A stretch of 64,000 bases of DNA from Bedellia somnulentella (Eukaryota > Arthropoda > Insecta > Lepidoptera > Bedelliidae). The translations under genes and the position numbers were made by a program. Positions 39,612-51,722 of the stretch are shown here, in pieces (the stretch's first letter is position 1; every line of letters begins with the position of its first letter). The stretch lies in contig OY755177.1 in the NCBI GenBank assembly GCA_963576735.1, forward strand, positions 19,840,001 to 19,904,000, in the 5' to 3' direction. The notes under the pieces were generated by a model, which saw only the letters and a list, made by a program, of their open reading frames with translations, was not told the origin of the DNA and did no database searches.

Positions 39612-41058
39612 TTATTATTATTATTATTATTATTTATTTATTAAATCAGACAACAAGGGTCCATAGTATTAGTAACATTATTATCTTAGCCTATGTTAGT
39701 ATACAATATTATCTATTTATATTTATTAATGAGTATCACAATCAGTCAATTAGCACCCGCGCAAGGTGCTGCATTATTGGGGAATCGTAGCGCCCTGCTA
39801 TGGTCCTCAGGATAGAGTTAGGGCTGCACCGCACCCTGCAGAGCAACGAAGCGGCTTTTTTGCGCATAATGGCATAAAAGTCGTCTGTATGGTTCTGCGC
39901 AAACATGCCCGAAGCACTGCAGAAGCGAGGCAGCCCCAACAACATTCTGAAACCATTATTGTATTGGACTCGCAGAGCAGTGATGGCCCGCTGCGTATAT
40001 CTGGTCCATAGGGTGCTCGTATAGAATACCTGACAGTAGGCTTTAAATAGACTTATTTTGACCTCTTTGCTACACCGAGCAAATCTACGAATCAGCATAT
40101 TACAGCGGACCGCCATCGCTCTGCGTTCCCTCTCTATATCCTCTTGGTCTTTGAGGTCGTCGGTCACAATATGCCCCAGATATTTAAATTTAGTGACGCG
40201 ACGTAGTACCACTTCATTTAATTTAATAGCTGGTATAGTTTCTGGGGTTTTCTTCCCGTCGGCTCCAAAGACCAAACATTCGCTCTTTTTAACATTGTAC
40301 ATCAAACCATGTTTGGAAGCATAATCGGCACAAGTACGCAACAATTCATTCAGGGCTTTGACCGTGGGGCTCAGCAGCACCATATCATCAGCATAGCTGA
40401 TATTATTTACAGCAACATCATCTACGCGACAACCGATGCGCTTGCTGCTAAGCTCCACGATCAAGTCATTAACGTACAGGTTAAATAGATTTGGAGAACT
40501 AAGCCCCCCCTGCCTCACTCCACATTCTAGTTTATAGGCATGTGACAACTTATTGGCCCATCTCACACAGTTTTCCTGGTTACCGTACCAATACTGCAGT
40601 ATGCGTAGAAGCTCCGACGGTACTTTTCTCTCGCGTTACTTGGTCCAAAGCACATCGTACGACACGGTGTCGAAAGCACGCGACAGGTCGAGAAAACATG
40701 CGTATACGTGCGTCCGGCGCCGCGCATAATACTGTACAGTGTGCTTTAAACCAAGGACAGCGCTCTCAGTAGACAGTCCGGGTCTAAACCCGAACTGAGC
40801 GTCATGGAGATGAAGATAGTCATTAAGTCGAGAGTCTAAAAGGGAGTCTAACACCTTAGCCAGAACAGTAGCTAGTGAAATGGGCCTATAGTTATTTTTG
40901 TCGGCTACATCACCTGTCCTATTCTTTATCATAGGCACTACTACCGTACGCATCAGCTCGTGTGGGAGATACGAGTGCCCCATGCACAGTGAAAAGAACA
41001 TAGCGAGGACGCGTGGTAGGTGGACACCAGCGTGCTTTAGGTGCTCAATACTCAAGCT
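39612..41058 (-). mobile_element. 5'-truncated LINE with (TAA)n tail
   Basis: Minus-strand LINE piece: RT ORF remnant, about 100 bases of 3' UTR (39741-39643) and a TAATAA-type tail (39642-39612) into which the Dong element inserted; the rest of the tail is at 35694-35683. The 5' end is cut near 41058, within the RT N-terminus. RT type is of the CR1/L2/jockey assemblage; exact clade not determined. Confidence 0.8.
39742..41055 (-). pseudogene. LINE reverse transcriptase, one in-frame stop
   Basis: Reads from SIEHLKHAGVHLPRVL through YRPISLATVLAKVLDS, AQFGFRPGLSTESAV and FLDLSRAFDTVSYDVLW to a TAA at 40636-40638, then continues in the same frame with KVPSELLRILQYWYGNQENC, LECGVRQGGLSSPNLF, the catalytic ISYADDMVLLSP motif and a C-terminal region ending VLID. 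So a single nonsense codon breaks an otherwise open frame. The N-terminal endonuclease is missing by 5' truncation. RT active site is intact. Confidence 0.85.
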
Positions 41059-41394
41059 GGATTATGAAGGAGGGTGTGTGTAAATCTTGGAGAGTGTAAA
41101 TTTCTTGCAGCATGCGAGGACGTCGCCAGTGATTTATTAGTAGTGTGGCCGACACGGGACACTTTGTTATTAGTTTACGAGTGAGATTAAAAAGATCACG
41201 CCTCTTTGAGCATAGCACATACTGTTTTAGAATTGCTTGAAATATTTCAAATTGACATGATAGTGTTAGAGAGTTGTTAAGAGCCTGATTAATGTCTCAT
41301 TTTGGAAAACACCGCTTTTGCTTGGTCCACAGCTTATCAATTTTTATTAACTTTACTATTTATTACTAACCCGTCTTTTTACATGACTGATAAC

Positions 41395-41615
41395 ATACAT
41401 ACATATACTCACGGCATAAATCCCTAGAAGGGGAAGCCAGAGCTAAGGAATTTGAAATTCCTCAGCCACTTTTGGAAAGTTGAGTGGGGAAAAGATGGTG
41501 AAATAAAGGTTGTTGGTGATGGGTCTCCAACCGCATCGCCCAAAAATCCTTTGAAAGCCCCAATATCGTTAGTCGCCTCTTACGTACACCCACCGGAAGA
41601 AATCAACCTACCTGA
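41395..41615 (-). repeat. Family B copy, well preserved
   Basis: CATACATACATATACTCACG at the left, GAAGGGGAAGCCAGAGCTAA, GTTGGTGATGGGTCTCCAAC and gttagtcgcctcttacg. It is the cleanest copy with 13833-14075 but lacks the far end. Confidence 0.75.
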
Positions 41616-41830
41616 CGAGGCTAGTACGGGTTGGCTAAACGACTATTACCATCATAGCAAAACTTAGGATTAGCATTTTTACGTGCGAAAACATTTTTAT
41701 TACATCTACTTGGAATATGTACAATAATGGCAGGCAGTCAAAACTAAAGCAAATCATACAAATTGAGTAGGGAACGGAACCCGAAATAATTTAATGTTTT
41801 TGACATGAATTCCTCATGTGGGGATTATTA

Positions 41831-41982
41831 CTCATAAATAAAAGATGTTATTAAAGGAAAGAAAAATTTTAAGTTGTAGCTCAGTTGGCAGAGCGACGGG
41901 GGCGTATACCCGAAGGTCGCGGGTTCGAACCCCGCCAGTGTCGAAATTTTTCTTTCCTTTAATAACATCTTTTATTTATGAG
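41831..41982 (+). repeat. tRNA-like unit between perfect 39-bp inverted repeats
   Basis: 41831-41869 (ctcataaataaaagatgtta...) and 41944-41982 are perfect inverted copies, 39 bases each. The 74-base insert is tRNA-like: D arm GCTC...GAGC, A box TAGCTCAGTTGG, T arm GCGGGTTCGAACCCCGC. The acceptor stem does not pair and the anticodon loop looks one base too long, so a working tRNA gene is unlikely. The right arm is the normal tail of this repeat family (compare 42605-42700); the left arm is the extra part. Confidence 0.8.
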
Positions 41983-42604
41983 GAACCCAAAATGTCTGAA
42001 CAGTGAGCCGCTTTACGAGTAACCGCTACGCTACGGCGACAGTTGGGTTTATTAAATGTTACGAAGTCTTGTAAACTAGTTAGTATTGGCGCAAACATGT
42101 GTCCGAGATATGAACCGCCGCCCGCCTCCCGCAGCCGGCCCCGTCCGGTTAGATCCGGTTATTAGCAGTTATTACCGGTTTGCACTCGTTCTGCACCAGC
42201 TTTGACGACTGCTCTTTAGACACTTCACAGACGATTTTAATTAAATTTTGCGAATCTACAAAGATTAGTAAGATTTAACTAGAATTACTGAAAGGATTGA
42301 AATACGGTGAATTTTAATTTAACGGGCATTCTGTATAACTCAGATTAGTTTTCCATTTCGTGACATTATTAAATTATATTCTTGCAGAAATGTGCCCAAA
42401 GTTATACCGCTGTCCGTTATTAAATACTCGTTTTAGTTTCGCAGTTTATTCGTATGTATACAAAACCTAAAAGGGATGAATGAAGTTCAACATTTGCATT
42501 CTATCGGAAAAGGTAGAAAAGTGGCCTACCGAATTTGTAAAAATATCGGAGGTAGGGAACGAAAACACTACTTAAAATTGTAAAAGAAACATAGGATACA
42601 AGAA

Positions 42605-42700
42605 TTTTTCACTGGAAGCCATTGGCAGAGCGCCGACGGGGGCGTATACCCGAGGTCGCGAGTTCGATCCCCGCCGGTGTCGAAATTTTTCTTTCCTTTA
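42605..42700 (+). repeat. tRNA-like repeat, family F, second copy
   Basis: Carries gccattggcagagcgccgac, gggggcgtatacccgaggtc, the B box GAGTTCGATCCCCGCC and the same GTCGAAATTTTTCTTTCC tail as 41944-41961, without the left inverted arm. Confirms that the tRNA-like unit plus tail is a repeat. Confidence 0.7.
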
Positions 42701-45468
42701 TTTATTATGAATGAATGAAGTGTTTACAAAATAAGACTGCTCTGATGATGAACACAATCATTGATCCGTCTAAACTAATTGTAATAATTATTCAAACCTT
42801 GCAACTTTGCTCGCGCAGCATACAGTTATATATGGTGTTATAGCTGCACCATATTCAATATGAACACAAATAAATAGCTGGTTGAATATAATTCGATAGA
42901 AGTGCTATAACAACGCGACGTGACCGCCGTCGCCGCCGCCGCCGCGCGACACTTCGCAACTTTATAATTGTTGGACTCGACCAGATTTCGCAACTACCCT
43001 CCGCTCGTCGATATATACTTTGTCAACCGAACCGCTTCTGTTTAGTCAAATTGTTATCTTCATGTTGATTATGCAAATTATTGTTAGAAATGACAATACA
43101 AATGTAAATAAAACATTTGTACTGACAAAGAAGATAGAGAAGAATTTTAAAGAGTTGTTTATTTTATTATCTCCAATATTAAATTAAATATTTTTAATTG
43201 CAGCATGGCTTTTATTTTTTATATTTTTTTCATCGTTATAAACTTAAGTGCTCTTATCGATGTAACACTCTCCAGTCACTTTTATAAAATGCCAGCTCCT
43301 TGATCTCTATTTCTGATATTGGTAAATATATTTCTTATCATTACTTAAATAGTATAAAACATGTAGTTTACAAAACAAACCCACACAGTTATATATTATG
43401 AGCAATGTGTCCTTTAGACTTAGTAAAAACTCCTGACCAAGTTTGCAAAAGAATAGAACTGATTTTTTTTGTAAATGCAAATGATCATTTAAAACAGTCT
43501 GCCTAAAAAGGTAAGACATGCTGTACTTTTGATAAAATACAGCATCACATTTAATATCTAATACCAGCAAATAAATGATTTGAGATTTGAGGAGAATCTT
43601 CCAAAAATACGTAGAATTCCAAAGTGCCAAGAACAGGTATGAAAATATTGATAAATTTAAATGAAGTGTTTTGCCAGCTGTACGTAGTATGTGTTGTTCC
43701 AACATTATATAGCATTTCATCTCTCACTCATCTTCAATAAATAAAATAAGAAGGTTATTATATCAAGCGCGGCGATAGAGCGCACACAGGATATTGTACG
43801 TCGCGTCGTTGGTATAGAGATATATCTATGGTCATTGGTAACACACGACGTACGAGTATGAAGATTTTCAATTTTGCAGATTTGCAGCGCGGGCGGTAGC
43901 GTTCATGGCTGCGAGTGATTTTATTTGGCTTTTATGTACATTTTTTAAATAAATATAAAAAATTGACTATGGAGGTTCTGTTAAGTTTTTTTTCATTCAT
44001 CTTTCATGATGGCAGTGATCCGGGTAGCTCAGTGGCAAAGTTTGAAAACGTTGGGGTAAAACCTCTTAAGGAAACCCACCAGGCTGCGTAGAAGCTCAAG
44101 TCCGCTCACTCGCTCACAATGGTGGACTCACAAACTTGATCTAGTTCCAGTAAAATATCACACTTTAATAAACTTTTGAAAAAAATTAGAGAAGAGATAT
44201 TTAACTTATTTCAAAAACTATAGAGGTTGTAAAAATTGTAACTGAAGGTCCAGCATAGAAATGATAAAACACTATATCTTCCCGAAGCTGTCCCACGAAA
44301 TTATTTATGCATCGAAGGTACTTTTAGTCAATAAATGTGTGGGATAGTTTAGAACTCATTACTAAGGCTGCTTTCACCATATTTTCCTCCCAGGTTTAAA
44401 ATCTAGCTGAAGATTTGTAAACACTAAAGTTCTGCCATTTCCGTCTTGAAATTATAAGAAATAGGTAAGTTATAAAATAAAACTCTGTTGACTTTGCAAT
44501 AACTTGATAGGCGGCGCTTAAAAAGTTGTTAGTAAGTTTGAGCGAGTAGTAAAGAAATGAATAAAACCGCAATTCCGCGCGACCAACTCGGCCAATAGCT
44601 CTGTCGAGTATCCTCAAACAAAACGAACAAGAAACTATAAAACGCTTGTAAAAAACGGCGAAGAGTTCGTTTCCCTCATTTTTACAACATCTTTGTGGAT
44701 GTGGCAAATTAATTTCCAGAAGTTTGCGTCGGCTCGTAAAGACACGTCCGGCGCAACTTGCTTCTTGCACTTTCTGAGGAGTTCGGGCCGCTATTCTATG
44801 AGACGCGTTTACTTTAGATTGCGACACTTTCAATTTGATACATCTGTGCTTTGAATTTAAAAGTTTCAAAGTAAATACTATAAATGAATAATATTACTTG
44901 CGTACCACCCCGGCTTTGCACGGGTAACTATTTAGAAATGTAATATTTTAAAAACTTATATTAAATTAGCCTTAGGTAAACCCATCTACATAAGCAATCT
45001 GTGACAAAAAGTCCCTTCAAATCAGTCCAGCGTCCAGTGTATATTAATATTACAAACATAACGTCCATTTTTATCTATTTGTATAGCTAACATTATAAAA
45101 CATAACAATAGAACAGTACAATAATCTGAAATTTCTGAAAGATGTTAAAAAATATGTATTAAAATTGCACCTCGTAGTTGAAATAGTGGCGGACGCGCGC
45201 GGGGGCGGGGGCGGGGAACTCGATAATTCAATATAAACTAACTAAACTGAACAATGTCGTGATCATTTTTACTTTCAAACACTTGAGTATTAATTTAGAA
45301 TGATCGATCGTTACTGTTTTAATGAAAGAGATAAATTATATCGCCCTACTTTGCTATCTTTCTTACATCAATCTTTACCGAACGAATAATTGAACAAACA
45401 AAGACATGATTTTAAGACTCTCTGAATTGATTTAAATTACTTGATTGATGAAATTTAAATACACATAA
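42701..45468. other. Stretch without recognised gene
   Basis: The frames at 43307-43720 (137 codons, Leu/Tyr-rich, hydrophobic) and 44396-44869 (157 codons) have no domain I recognise. Short GC-rich patches occur at 42910-42960 (gccgccgccgccg) and 45184-45216 (gcgcgggggcgggggcgggg). A decayed 'ccccggctttgcacgggta' repeat start lies at 44908-44926, similar to 22164. A tRNA A-box-like gggtagctcagtggcaaag lies at 44022-44040. Confidence 0.4.
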
Positions 45469-47295
45469 AAGTGTGAGAGGAAACTCTCCGATAATTTCCG
45501 GAATAACCAAAAGTTGTTCTGGAAATATATCCGGAAAGAAAAGGGAGTTTCCCAAAACACGAGAGTGAATGTTGTGAGAGATGAACAGGGTGAATTGGCG
45601 ACGGATGAAAGTAGCATAAGACGAGTATGGAAGAACTATTTTGAGGGACTCTTTGAAAAAGAGGATACATCCATTTCTTCGCCAATCGGCAGTAATGTTG
45701 ATTGGAACGACGTTATGGGTGACTTTAGTGACAGTGAGATCAGTATGGAAGAAATAATGAAAGCAATGAAAAGTATGAAACTAGGGAAAGCGGCAGGGTA
45801 TGACAGGATAAACACTGAAATGCTGAGGGCTGGTAAAGGGGTGGTGGCTTCCTGGTTGTACTTCCTTTTCCAAAAATGCTGGTCGAGTGGCAAAGTGCCA
45901 CAAGACTGGTGCAAAGCGGTAATTGTGCCTTTATATAAAGGAAAGGGGTCACACCAGGAGGCTAGAAACTACCGTGGAATTAGCCTACTCAGCATTGTCG
46001 GTAAATTGTATGCAAAGGTTTTGATTGAAAGAGTGATGAATGAAACGGAAGATAAAATTTGGGATGTGCAAGCAGGATTTAGAAAGGGAATGGGATGTAT
46101 GGACCAAATCTTCTCTTTAAGGAGCATCACCGAAAAGTTCTTAGCTAAGAACCGAAAGGTGTATTGCTCCTTCATTGATTTAGAGAAGGCGTATGATAGG
46201 GTGGTAAGAAAGTGTTTATGGGAGGTGTTATCCAAGTTCGGTTTGGGGAGTCGACTTATACGTGCACTGGTATCACTCTATGAGGATTCCAGTGCATGTG
46301 TGAGAGTAAACGGGGAAAATACTGACTGGTTCGGGATCTCTCGGGGTGTCCGACAGGGTTGTGTAGCTTCCCCGTGGCTCTTCAATTTGTTCATGGATGA
46401 CTGTTTAACAGAGTTGCGTGAAAGTGATTATGGATTGAGAATGGGTGGATTCATCATTAAATGCCTCTTATATGCCGACGATCAAGTGCTACTTGCATCA
46501 TCGGTGGAAGAGCTGCAAGAGATGATGAATATTGCATGTGCGTCTTTTGAGAAAAAGGGAATGAGGGTGAATGTGGATAAAACAAAAACTATGGTTTTTG
46601 AGAGAGAGGTGAATATGACCGAATGCGTGATTGAGATTAATGGTAAGAAAGTGGAACAAGTGAAAGAGTTTGTATATTTGGGGAGTTTGTTTACTAGGGA
46701 TGGAAAGTGTGATGAAGATATCGAGAGAAGAGTGAAAAAGGGTAATGCGGTAAATGGAGCACTGGATAGTCTAATGTCTAGTCAGTCGGTGTCTGCAAAG
46801 GCCCGAATGGCTGTGCATGATGCTGTCCTCGTTCCTACGCTTATGTATGGCAGTGAATGTTGGGTGTGGCAGAAGAAGCATGAAAGTAGAGTGAATGCAG
46901 TAGAAATGAGATCCCTCAGAAAAGTGTGTAATGTAAGGTTATGTGATCGTGTGAGGAATGATGTGATTCGTGAAAGGTGTGGTGTAAAAGATGATATTGT
47001 AAGAAAGATAGAAAAAGGAATGTTGAGATGGTTTGGGCACATAGAGAGGATGGATGACAGTAAATTGGTGAAAGAGATATATAGAGCCAATGTGGAAGGT
47101 AATGTTAGTAGAGGACGACCTCGGAGGACACATTTGGATCAAATAGAACATGTGCTCAAAAAGGCAGGTGTCCGCAGTATGAAAAATAAAAGAGCATGTA
47201 TGAAAAGATTGATGGATGTAAACGAAGCCAGAGAGGTTTGCCAGGATCGTACAAAGTGGCGATCGATAGTCTCTGCCTACCCCAATGGGAACTAA
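45469..47295 (+). CDS. LINE reverse transcriptase, partial (N-terminus missing)
   Basis: An open frame of about 608 codons without ATG at its start. Visible RT landmarks: GKAAGYDRINTEMLRAGKG, YRGISLLSIVGKLYAKVL, VQAGFRKGMGCMDQIF, FIDLEKAYDRV, RGVRQGCVASPWLFNLF, and the catalytic LLYADDQVLLAS at about 46470. The C-terminal part holds LRWFGHIERMDDSKLVKE and GRPRRTHLDQI, then DRTKWRSIVSAYPNGN and the stop. The apurinic endonuclease domain that should precede RT is absent. No frameshift or stop seen, so the copy is young although dead on arrival. Confidence 0.88.
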   Translation, partial: KCERKLSDNFRNNQKLFWKYIRKEKGVSQNTRVNVVRDEQGELATDESSIRRVWKNYFEGLFEKEDTSISSPIGSNVDWNDVMGDFSDSEISMEEIMKAMKSMKLGKAAGYDRINTEMLRAGKGVVASWLYFLFQKCWSSGKVPQDWCKAVIVPLYKGKGSHQEARNYRGISLLSIVGKLYAKVLIERVMNETEDKIWDVQAGFRKGMGCMDQIFSLRSITEKFLAKNRKVYCSFIDLEKAYDRVVRKCLWEVLSKFGLGSRLIRALVSLYEDSSACVRVNGENTDWFGISRGVRQGCVASPWLFNLFMDDCLTELRESDYGLRMGGFIIKCLLYADDQVLLASSVEELQEMMNIACASFEKKGMRVNVDKTKTMVFEREVNMTECVIEINGKKVEQVKEFVYLGSLFTRDGKCDEDIERRVKKGNAVNGALDSLMSSQSVSAKARMAVHDAVLVPTLMYGSECWVWQKKHESRVNAVEMRSLRKVCNVRLCDRVRNDVIRERCGVKDDIVRKIEKGMLRWFGHIERMDDSKLVKEIYRANVEGNVSRGRPRRTHLDQIEHVLKKAGVRSMKNKRACMKRLMDVNEAREVCQDRTKWRSIVSAYPNGN

Positions 47296-47322
47296 CGGCG
47301 TGAGAATATGTATGTATGTATG
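45469..47322 (+). mobile_element. RTE-like LINE, 5'-truncated
   Basis: LINE lacking its endonuclease half; homology begins around 45469 just after a stop codon, and the element ends GGAACTAACGGCGTGAGAAT with (ATGT)n at 47306-47322. The ORF end and tail recur as fragments at 14152-14400, 29955-30065 and 53920-53960. Assignment to the RTE group is by the look of the RT and its C-terminal RRTHLDQI / DRTKWRSI motifs and is not certain. Confidence 0.85.
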
Positions 47323-48361
47323 TAATTTAATAGTTAAATTTCATTTGCACAAACTTAAAACTTCTGGTATAAAATTTCCTTACAATATTACTCAAAGATA
47401 TTACCTATTTTAATTGTAACATCACATGTCGGTAAATGAGAAGTTAAGCCTAAATTAATCCAGGTTTTATGGCTTTAAAAACGGAGTAATTGCTTCGCTG
47501 CACTACTACCAAAATGGCTTATTATATTATTAAAATTATAAGGTACTGTGCTATTGAAGTAATTATTATCAGCTAATTAAGTTACACGCAAATTGAACGG
47601 CCGGACGGTTTTAGAGTGGCGGCCACGTACTAGGCTACGTAGTGTGAGTATGATACCCGAGGGTGGACCAACGACTTGGTGAAAGTCGAGGGAAGTCAAT
47701 AGATAACAGCAGAACAGAAACGTTCGTTGTGTTTGACCTTATATAAATAATTTGACTATGTCCAGCAGTCGAGTGGATGTCTATTGGCTGATGATGATAA
47801 CCATAGATTAAGTTGAGCACACTAGCTGCAGTTCTTATTTTGTATTTATAAATACTTCCTGTGTTCCATTGGCTAAATTAACACTACTCCACCACACAGC
47901 GAGAATCCATACGTGGTTTGAGATCTAGGTTTGTGAGTAGGTTGTGGTTGGTAGACAGGTTTTTACTACCAATGATCCTTTATTTCGAATAATTTCCAAC
48001 ACATTCTGAAAATAGATTAGACATTGTTAGTTTTGAAGCTATAGCTATAGCAAATTATTGTTATTTTTTACATTGTAATATTGTAATAAACTTTATTAAT
48101 ATTGTGCGTTGTTATCACGCGTGTAATAAAAGGATTATCATTCAATCTCGCTGTTACGAGTCCCGTGACGAACGTTTCCAAACCAGATATTACCAAAACA
48201 TTGTCAGAAACAGCCTCCCACTGATTCTATTTTTAGCAGTTAAAACGTTATTTTTCGAAATAAAAAATACGCAGTATCTCGGGTACTGTTATGTACAACG
48301 TTTATTCAGAAAGGCACATGCACAATTCAACCTTTCTCAAATTACAAGAATGTCTTTGATA
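47323..48361. other. Stretch without recognised gene
   Basis: No coding region or repeat identified. 47595-47640 is a GC-rich, non-repetitive patch (aacggccggacgg, tggcggccacgtactagg). Confidence 0.4.
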
Positions 48362-48742
48362 AGACGACGTGATAGCTCAATGGGTAGAACACCGGTTATC
48401 GTGCAAACGACTATTGTTCGAATCCCGGGCCGGGCCTACACCAATTTGTCTTTTCTAAAGACATACGAGTATGTGTGGTTAATTTATCACGGTTGTTAAC
48501 GGTGAGGGAAAACATCGTGAGGAAACCCACATGACTGAGTTGTACTTAGTCATGTGACAGTGTATTCGTACAAAACGGCGATAGGCCTGCCCCCTATCAC
48601 GTAAGTACACTGTCCATGCAAAACGTGGGTACTCTGAACACTACGTGACAATGTCACGTGATGTTCAGAAGTATTAGTACCTCTGCCAACCCCTTCGGAG
48701 ATATTCGGCGTGAACGTTTATATCTATATAGTCTATATGTTT
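48362..48742 (+). mobile_element. SINE family A, full length with target duplication
   Basis: Head gtgatagctcaatgggtaga and gttcgaatcccgggccgggc, whole body, and 3' end GGCGTGAACGTTTATATC. Target duplication ATGTCTTTGATA at 48350-48361 and 48743-48754. Both promoter boxes look intact. Confidence 0.88.
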
Positions 48743-48837
48743 ATGTCTTTGATATTTATAAGATGAAGGAATAATAACATATATAGTTATCGTGCAAACG
48801 ACTAGTGTTCATGAAGGAATAAATATATAAATAAAAA

Positions 48838-48895
48838 TAAATATATACGGACCAATTATATACCGATCAAGTAAGCCCCAAACTAAGTAATATGA
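48838..48895 (-). repeat. SINE family D tail fragment
   Basis: ttatataccgatcaagtaag then ccccaaactaag matches the 3' part of 29277-29516. Confidence 0.55.
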
Positions 48896-51315
48896 TATAT
48901 TTTTGTGTCAAAAGCTATTTGCCAAAGGTATTGTGACCTTTATTTTATTTTAGCTTAAGTGAAACTAAATTCAAAACTTAGTATAAAATTAAAACCTTCT
49001 AAGACTGTATTGACAGTGTGTCATTGCAAAATGTCAATGACCTCCAATCACGGCATACCAATTAGTTCGCTCGTAATTTCGTAGTAAATGGACCCCAGAC
49101 GTCGCTACAGTGAACAGTATAAATAGTACGAGCGACGTTTTAAATATATATCGCGTGGTATAAAACAACATCTCTTATGCACTTACTTAGTATCGTATAC
49201 TGTCATCTCATTCTAACCGATATCGTGACGAAAAAAAAGCGCTCGTACTAGCATTGCAGCTCCGGACCAGTATCCAGTCTGCGCTGTTCTACACTTTGTT
49301 AACACGTTTCCTATTTACAGCGCACATTATTATACTGCTGTTATTTTAGCACTACCTGACCGCAAATTTTCTTTTATTATCCGACCACGGCAATGACCCG
49401 GTAAGAAGGGTAATGATTTATGCAGTCTATAAGTGTTGTTAGTGTGTTACAACTACACTAAATAAAACAGGTGTCAAAATATTTCTCGCACTCTTGTCAG
49501 TATAAAAAGCAATGAAAATTTAATTTAATATTTAATTTTATGTATGACAGTATAAATCTGAAAATCTAACCTTTCGCAACTCAAGCTAAGATTATCGTAT
49601 AGTATTTGGTATGAAGTAATGATTTTTACGAGAACATTACAAATATACACACATGTACTTACATATTTCAGAGTAAGAAATTCTTCAACCGCTTTTGGAA
49701 AGTTAAGTAAAAGATAGTAAAAATAAAGGTTGTTTGTGATGTATCTCCAACCGCATCTCCCAAAAGCTCTTATATCCTTAGTTGCCACCGTAGAAACTTC
49801 TCATATGAACACCAACGAAAAGAAAACAGGTAGTAAAAATCTTTTAATATTTAAATGGTGCACCAGCCAAAAATATATTTGCAGTTTAAATTACCTCATT
49901 CGATTAATGTCACTGCCTGAACGAAACGGACATTTAACGTCTTTTAGCGCACTATCATTGATTTCTGTATGAGTTTGAATAATACTAATATTTTTTGTAA
50001 ATATATTACATCCTCCATAAAAAGTTTATAAGTAGTGGAGAAACAAATTGGACTTAGTTCATAGTTTAATATTTCAGTATGTTTGACCTGAAACTAATGA
50101 GTGAACTCAGCGTCGGTCCATGTGACAGGGTGAACATGTGAAACAGACAAACTCGACGCAAAAACAGTTTAATAGTGAAATAAGTGTGTCCGTGGCGAGC
50201 CGCGACATTCATTACTAAACTAAACAAACTACATTAACTAGTCCCCCCCCCCGCACCCCCGCCCGCACTCGCCCGTCCGATATAAACACCCGCTACATTT
50301 TCCATTACAATCGTCTTATGTTCGCACAGTTTCAAGTTTTATCGTATATCCTGGAATCGTGGTAAACCTGTTCTTTGTTGTCAAATCCTACACGTTGCAC
50401 AGTCCTCTGTATTTTCTATTTATTCGAGAACGTTCTCGGAAAGGCAACGTTTACTTCGCGACGAACTTGCAAACATCTGTGTTCTAGCATTGATTTACGC
50501 GATTTAAACGTGCGAAATATGAGTCATACATATCGCTGTTATGGAACGATTTACTCCGTTGATGGCCGTTGCAGATTGAATTGCTCTTAGTCAACTACGA
50601 TACCCGTAGAAACTTCTCCATCGATCGTAGCATTTTATTGAGAAACTTAGTTCTCGTAGCGCATTCTGCGTAGTATATTATCCCACATTGTTAACTATGT
50701 TAACACTGCCGTGTTAGCGGTGTTAAGTTATATTTTAATTAACTCATAGTCATGTGTGTAATTGCCCCTTTGAATTGAACACCAGTCAGCATGATTTAAA
50801 TGAATGGGTTGTTTGATCGAATACTCAAAAACATAGGTCACAATAGATCGGTCAATCGACCAACGAAGGTTCGTCGGGTGAACTTCACAGAGTTGCGAAC
50901 ACGTGGAATTTATATTGGTCTCTCGAGCGCCGCCAATTGAACCCACTAAGCCTTTCGAGACTGGCCATATTGCCTCTTATCGCTTTGTTCTACAAGTGAA
51001 TATTGTACGCTGAATATTCCGAAGCTGAGTACGCTTTTAGCAATTTCACAGGAGAATTTAACGTTAGATTTGGGTCATGTTTTTAGCAAGCAATTTTTAA
51101 GCAAGTAGTGCATTAAATTACTGTCACATTTTTTTATTAAGTTAAGACCCTTTGTAATGTTAGGATTTAAAAACACTTACAGTTTATGCGACATTTTAGT
51201 TGGCGTAGGATATTGCTGAATTAGTTGATCATCCGACAGTTATAATGTTTCCGATTATAGTTGAAAAGCGTATGAAGTAATTGGTCCTGACTCGTATCAC
51301 AAGTTACTAAGTTAC
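48896..51315. other. Mostly unannotated stretch with a family B remnant
   Basis: A diverged reverse family B copy lies at 49655-49815 (ttttggaaagttaagtaaaa, gatgtatctccaaccgcatc). C-rich run at 50242-50272. The frames at 49525-49788, 49730-49972, 50375-50590 and 50728-50946 show no known domain. No host gene recognised. Confidence 0.45.
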
Positions 51316-51530
51316 ATAGAATAGAATAACTCTTTATTGTACATCAAACACAAATTTACAAAATAAATTATCATACAGTTTACAGTGAGGTACCATCGGC
51401 GGTCTTATCGCTAAAAGCGATCTCTTCCTTTGGAAGGTGAGATCGGTAAACTAGTTATCTGGGTAGATGCACAAAACAAGCTTACTTTAAAACTAACTTA
51501 TTCAATTGAAATAATAAATAATAACATAAA
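51316..51530 (-). repeat. Probable LINE 3' UTR
   Basis: On the minus strand the segment ends in an AATAAA-containing gtacaataaagagttattct and carries cgcttttagcgataagaccg, a hairpin-like word (AGCGAT...ATCGCT). It looks like the 3' UTR of a lepidopteran LINE, but no ORF remains. Confidence 0.45.
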
Positions 51531-51722
51531 TATTAATTACACAAAATAATATACATATTACACACATATGAGCACACATACATACATAACTACATACTTT
51601 TATATATACAAGTAATACAAATACATAAATAAAATACACAAATACGTTTTAGAAATATAATTAATACATATAATTTTAAAAGCAACAGTATTACAGCGCT
51701 TCAGTGAGATAGTGTTGTTGTT

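Noticed and set aside
39742..41055. Frameshift between the two LINE RT frames
   Set aside because: The distance between them is a multiple of three and the sense continues, so the break is one stop codon and not a frameshift.
41870..41943. Functional tRNA gene
   Set aside because: D and T arms form but the acceptor stem does not pair, the anticodon loop is irregular, and a second diverged copy with the same tail shows a repeat family.
43307..43720. Small membrane-protein gene
   Set aside because: The hydrophobic look comes from AT-rich, Leu/Tyr-heavy random frames; no start context, domain or conservation evidence is visible.
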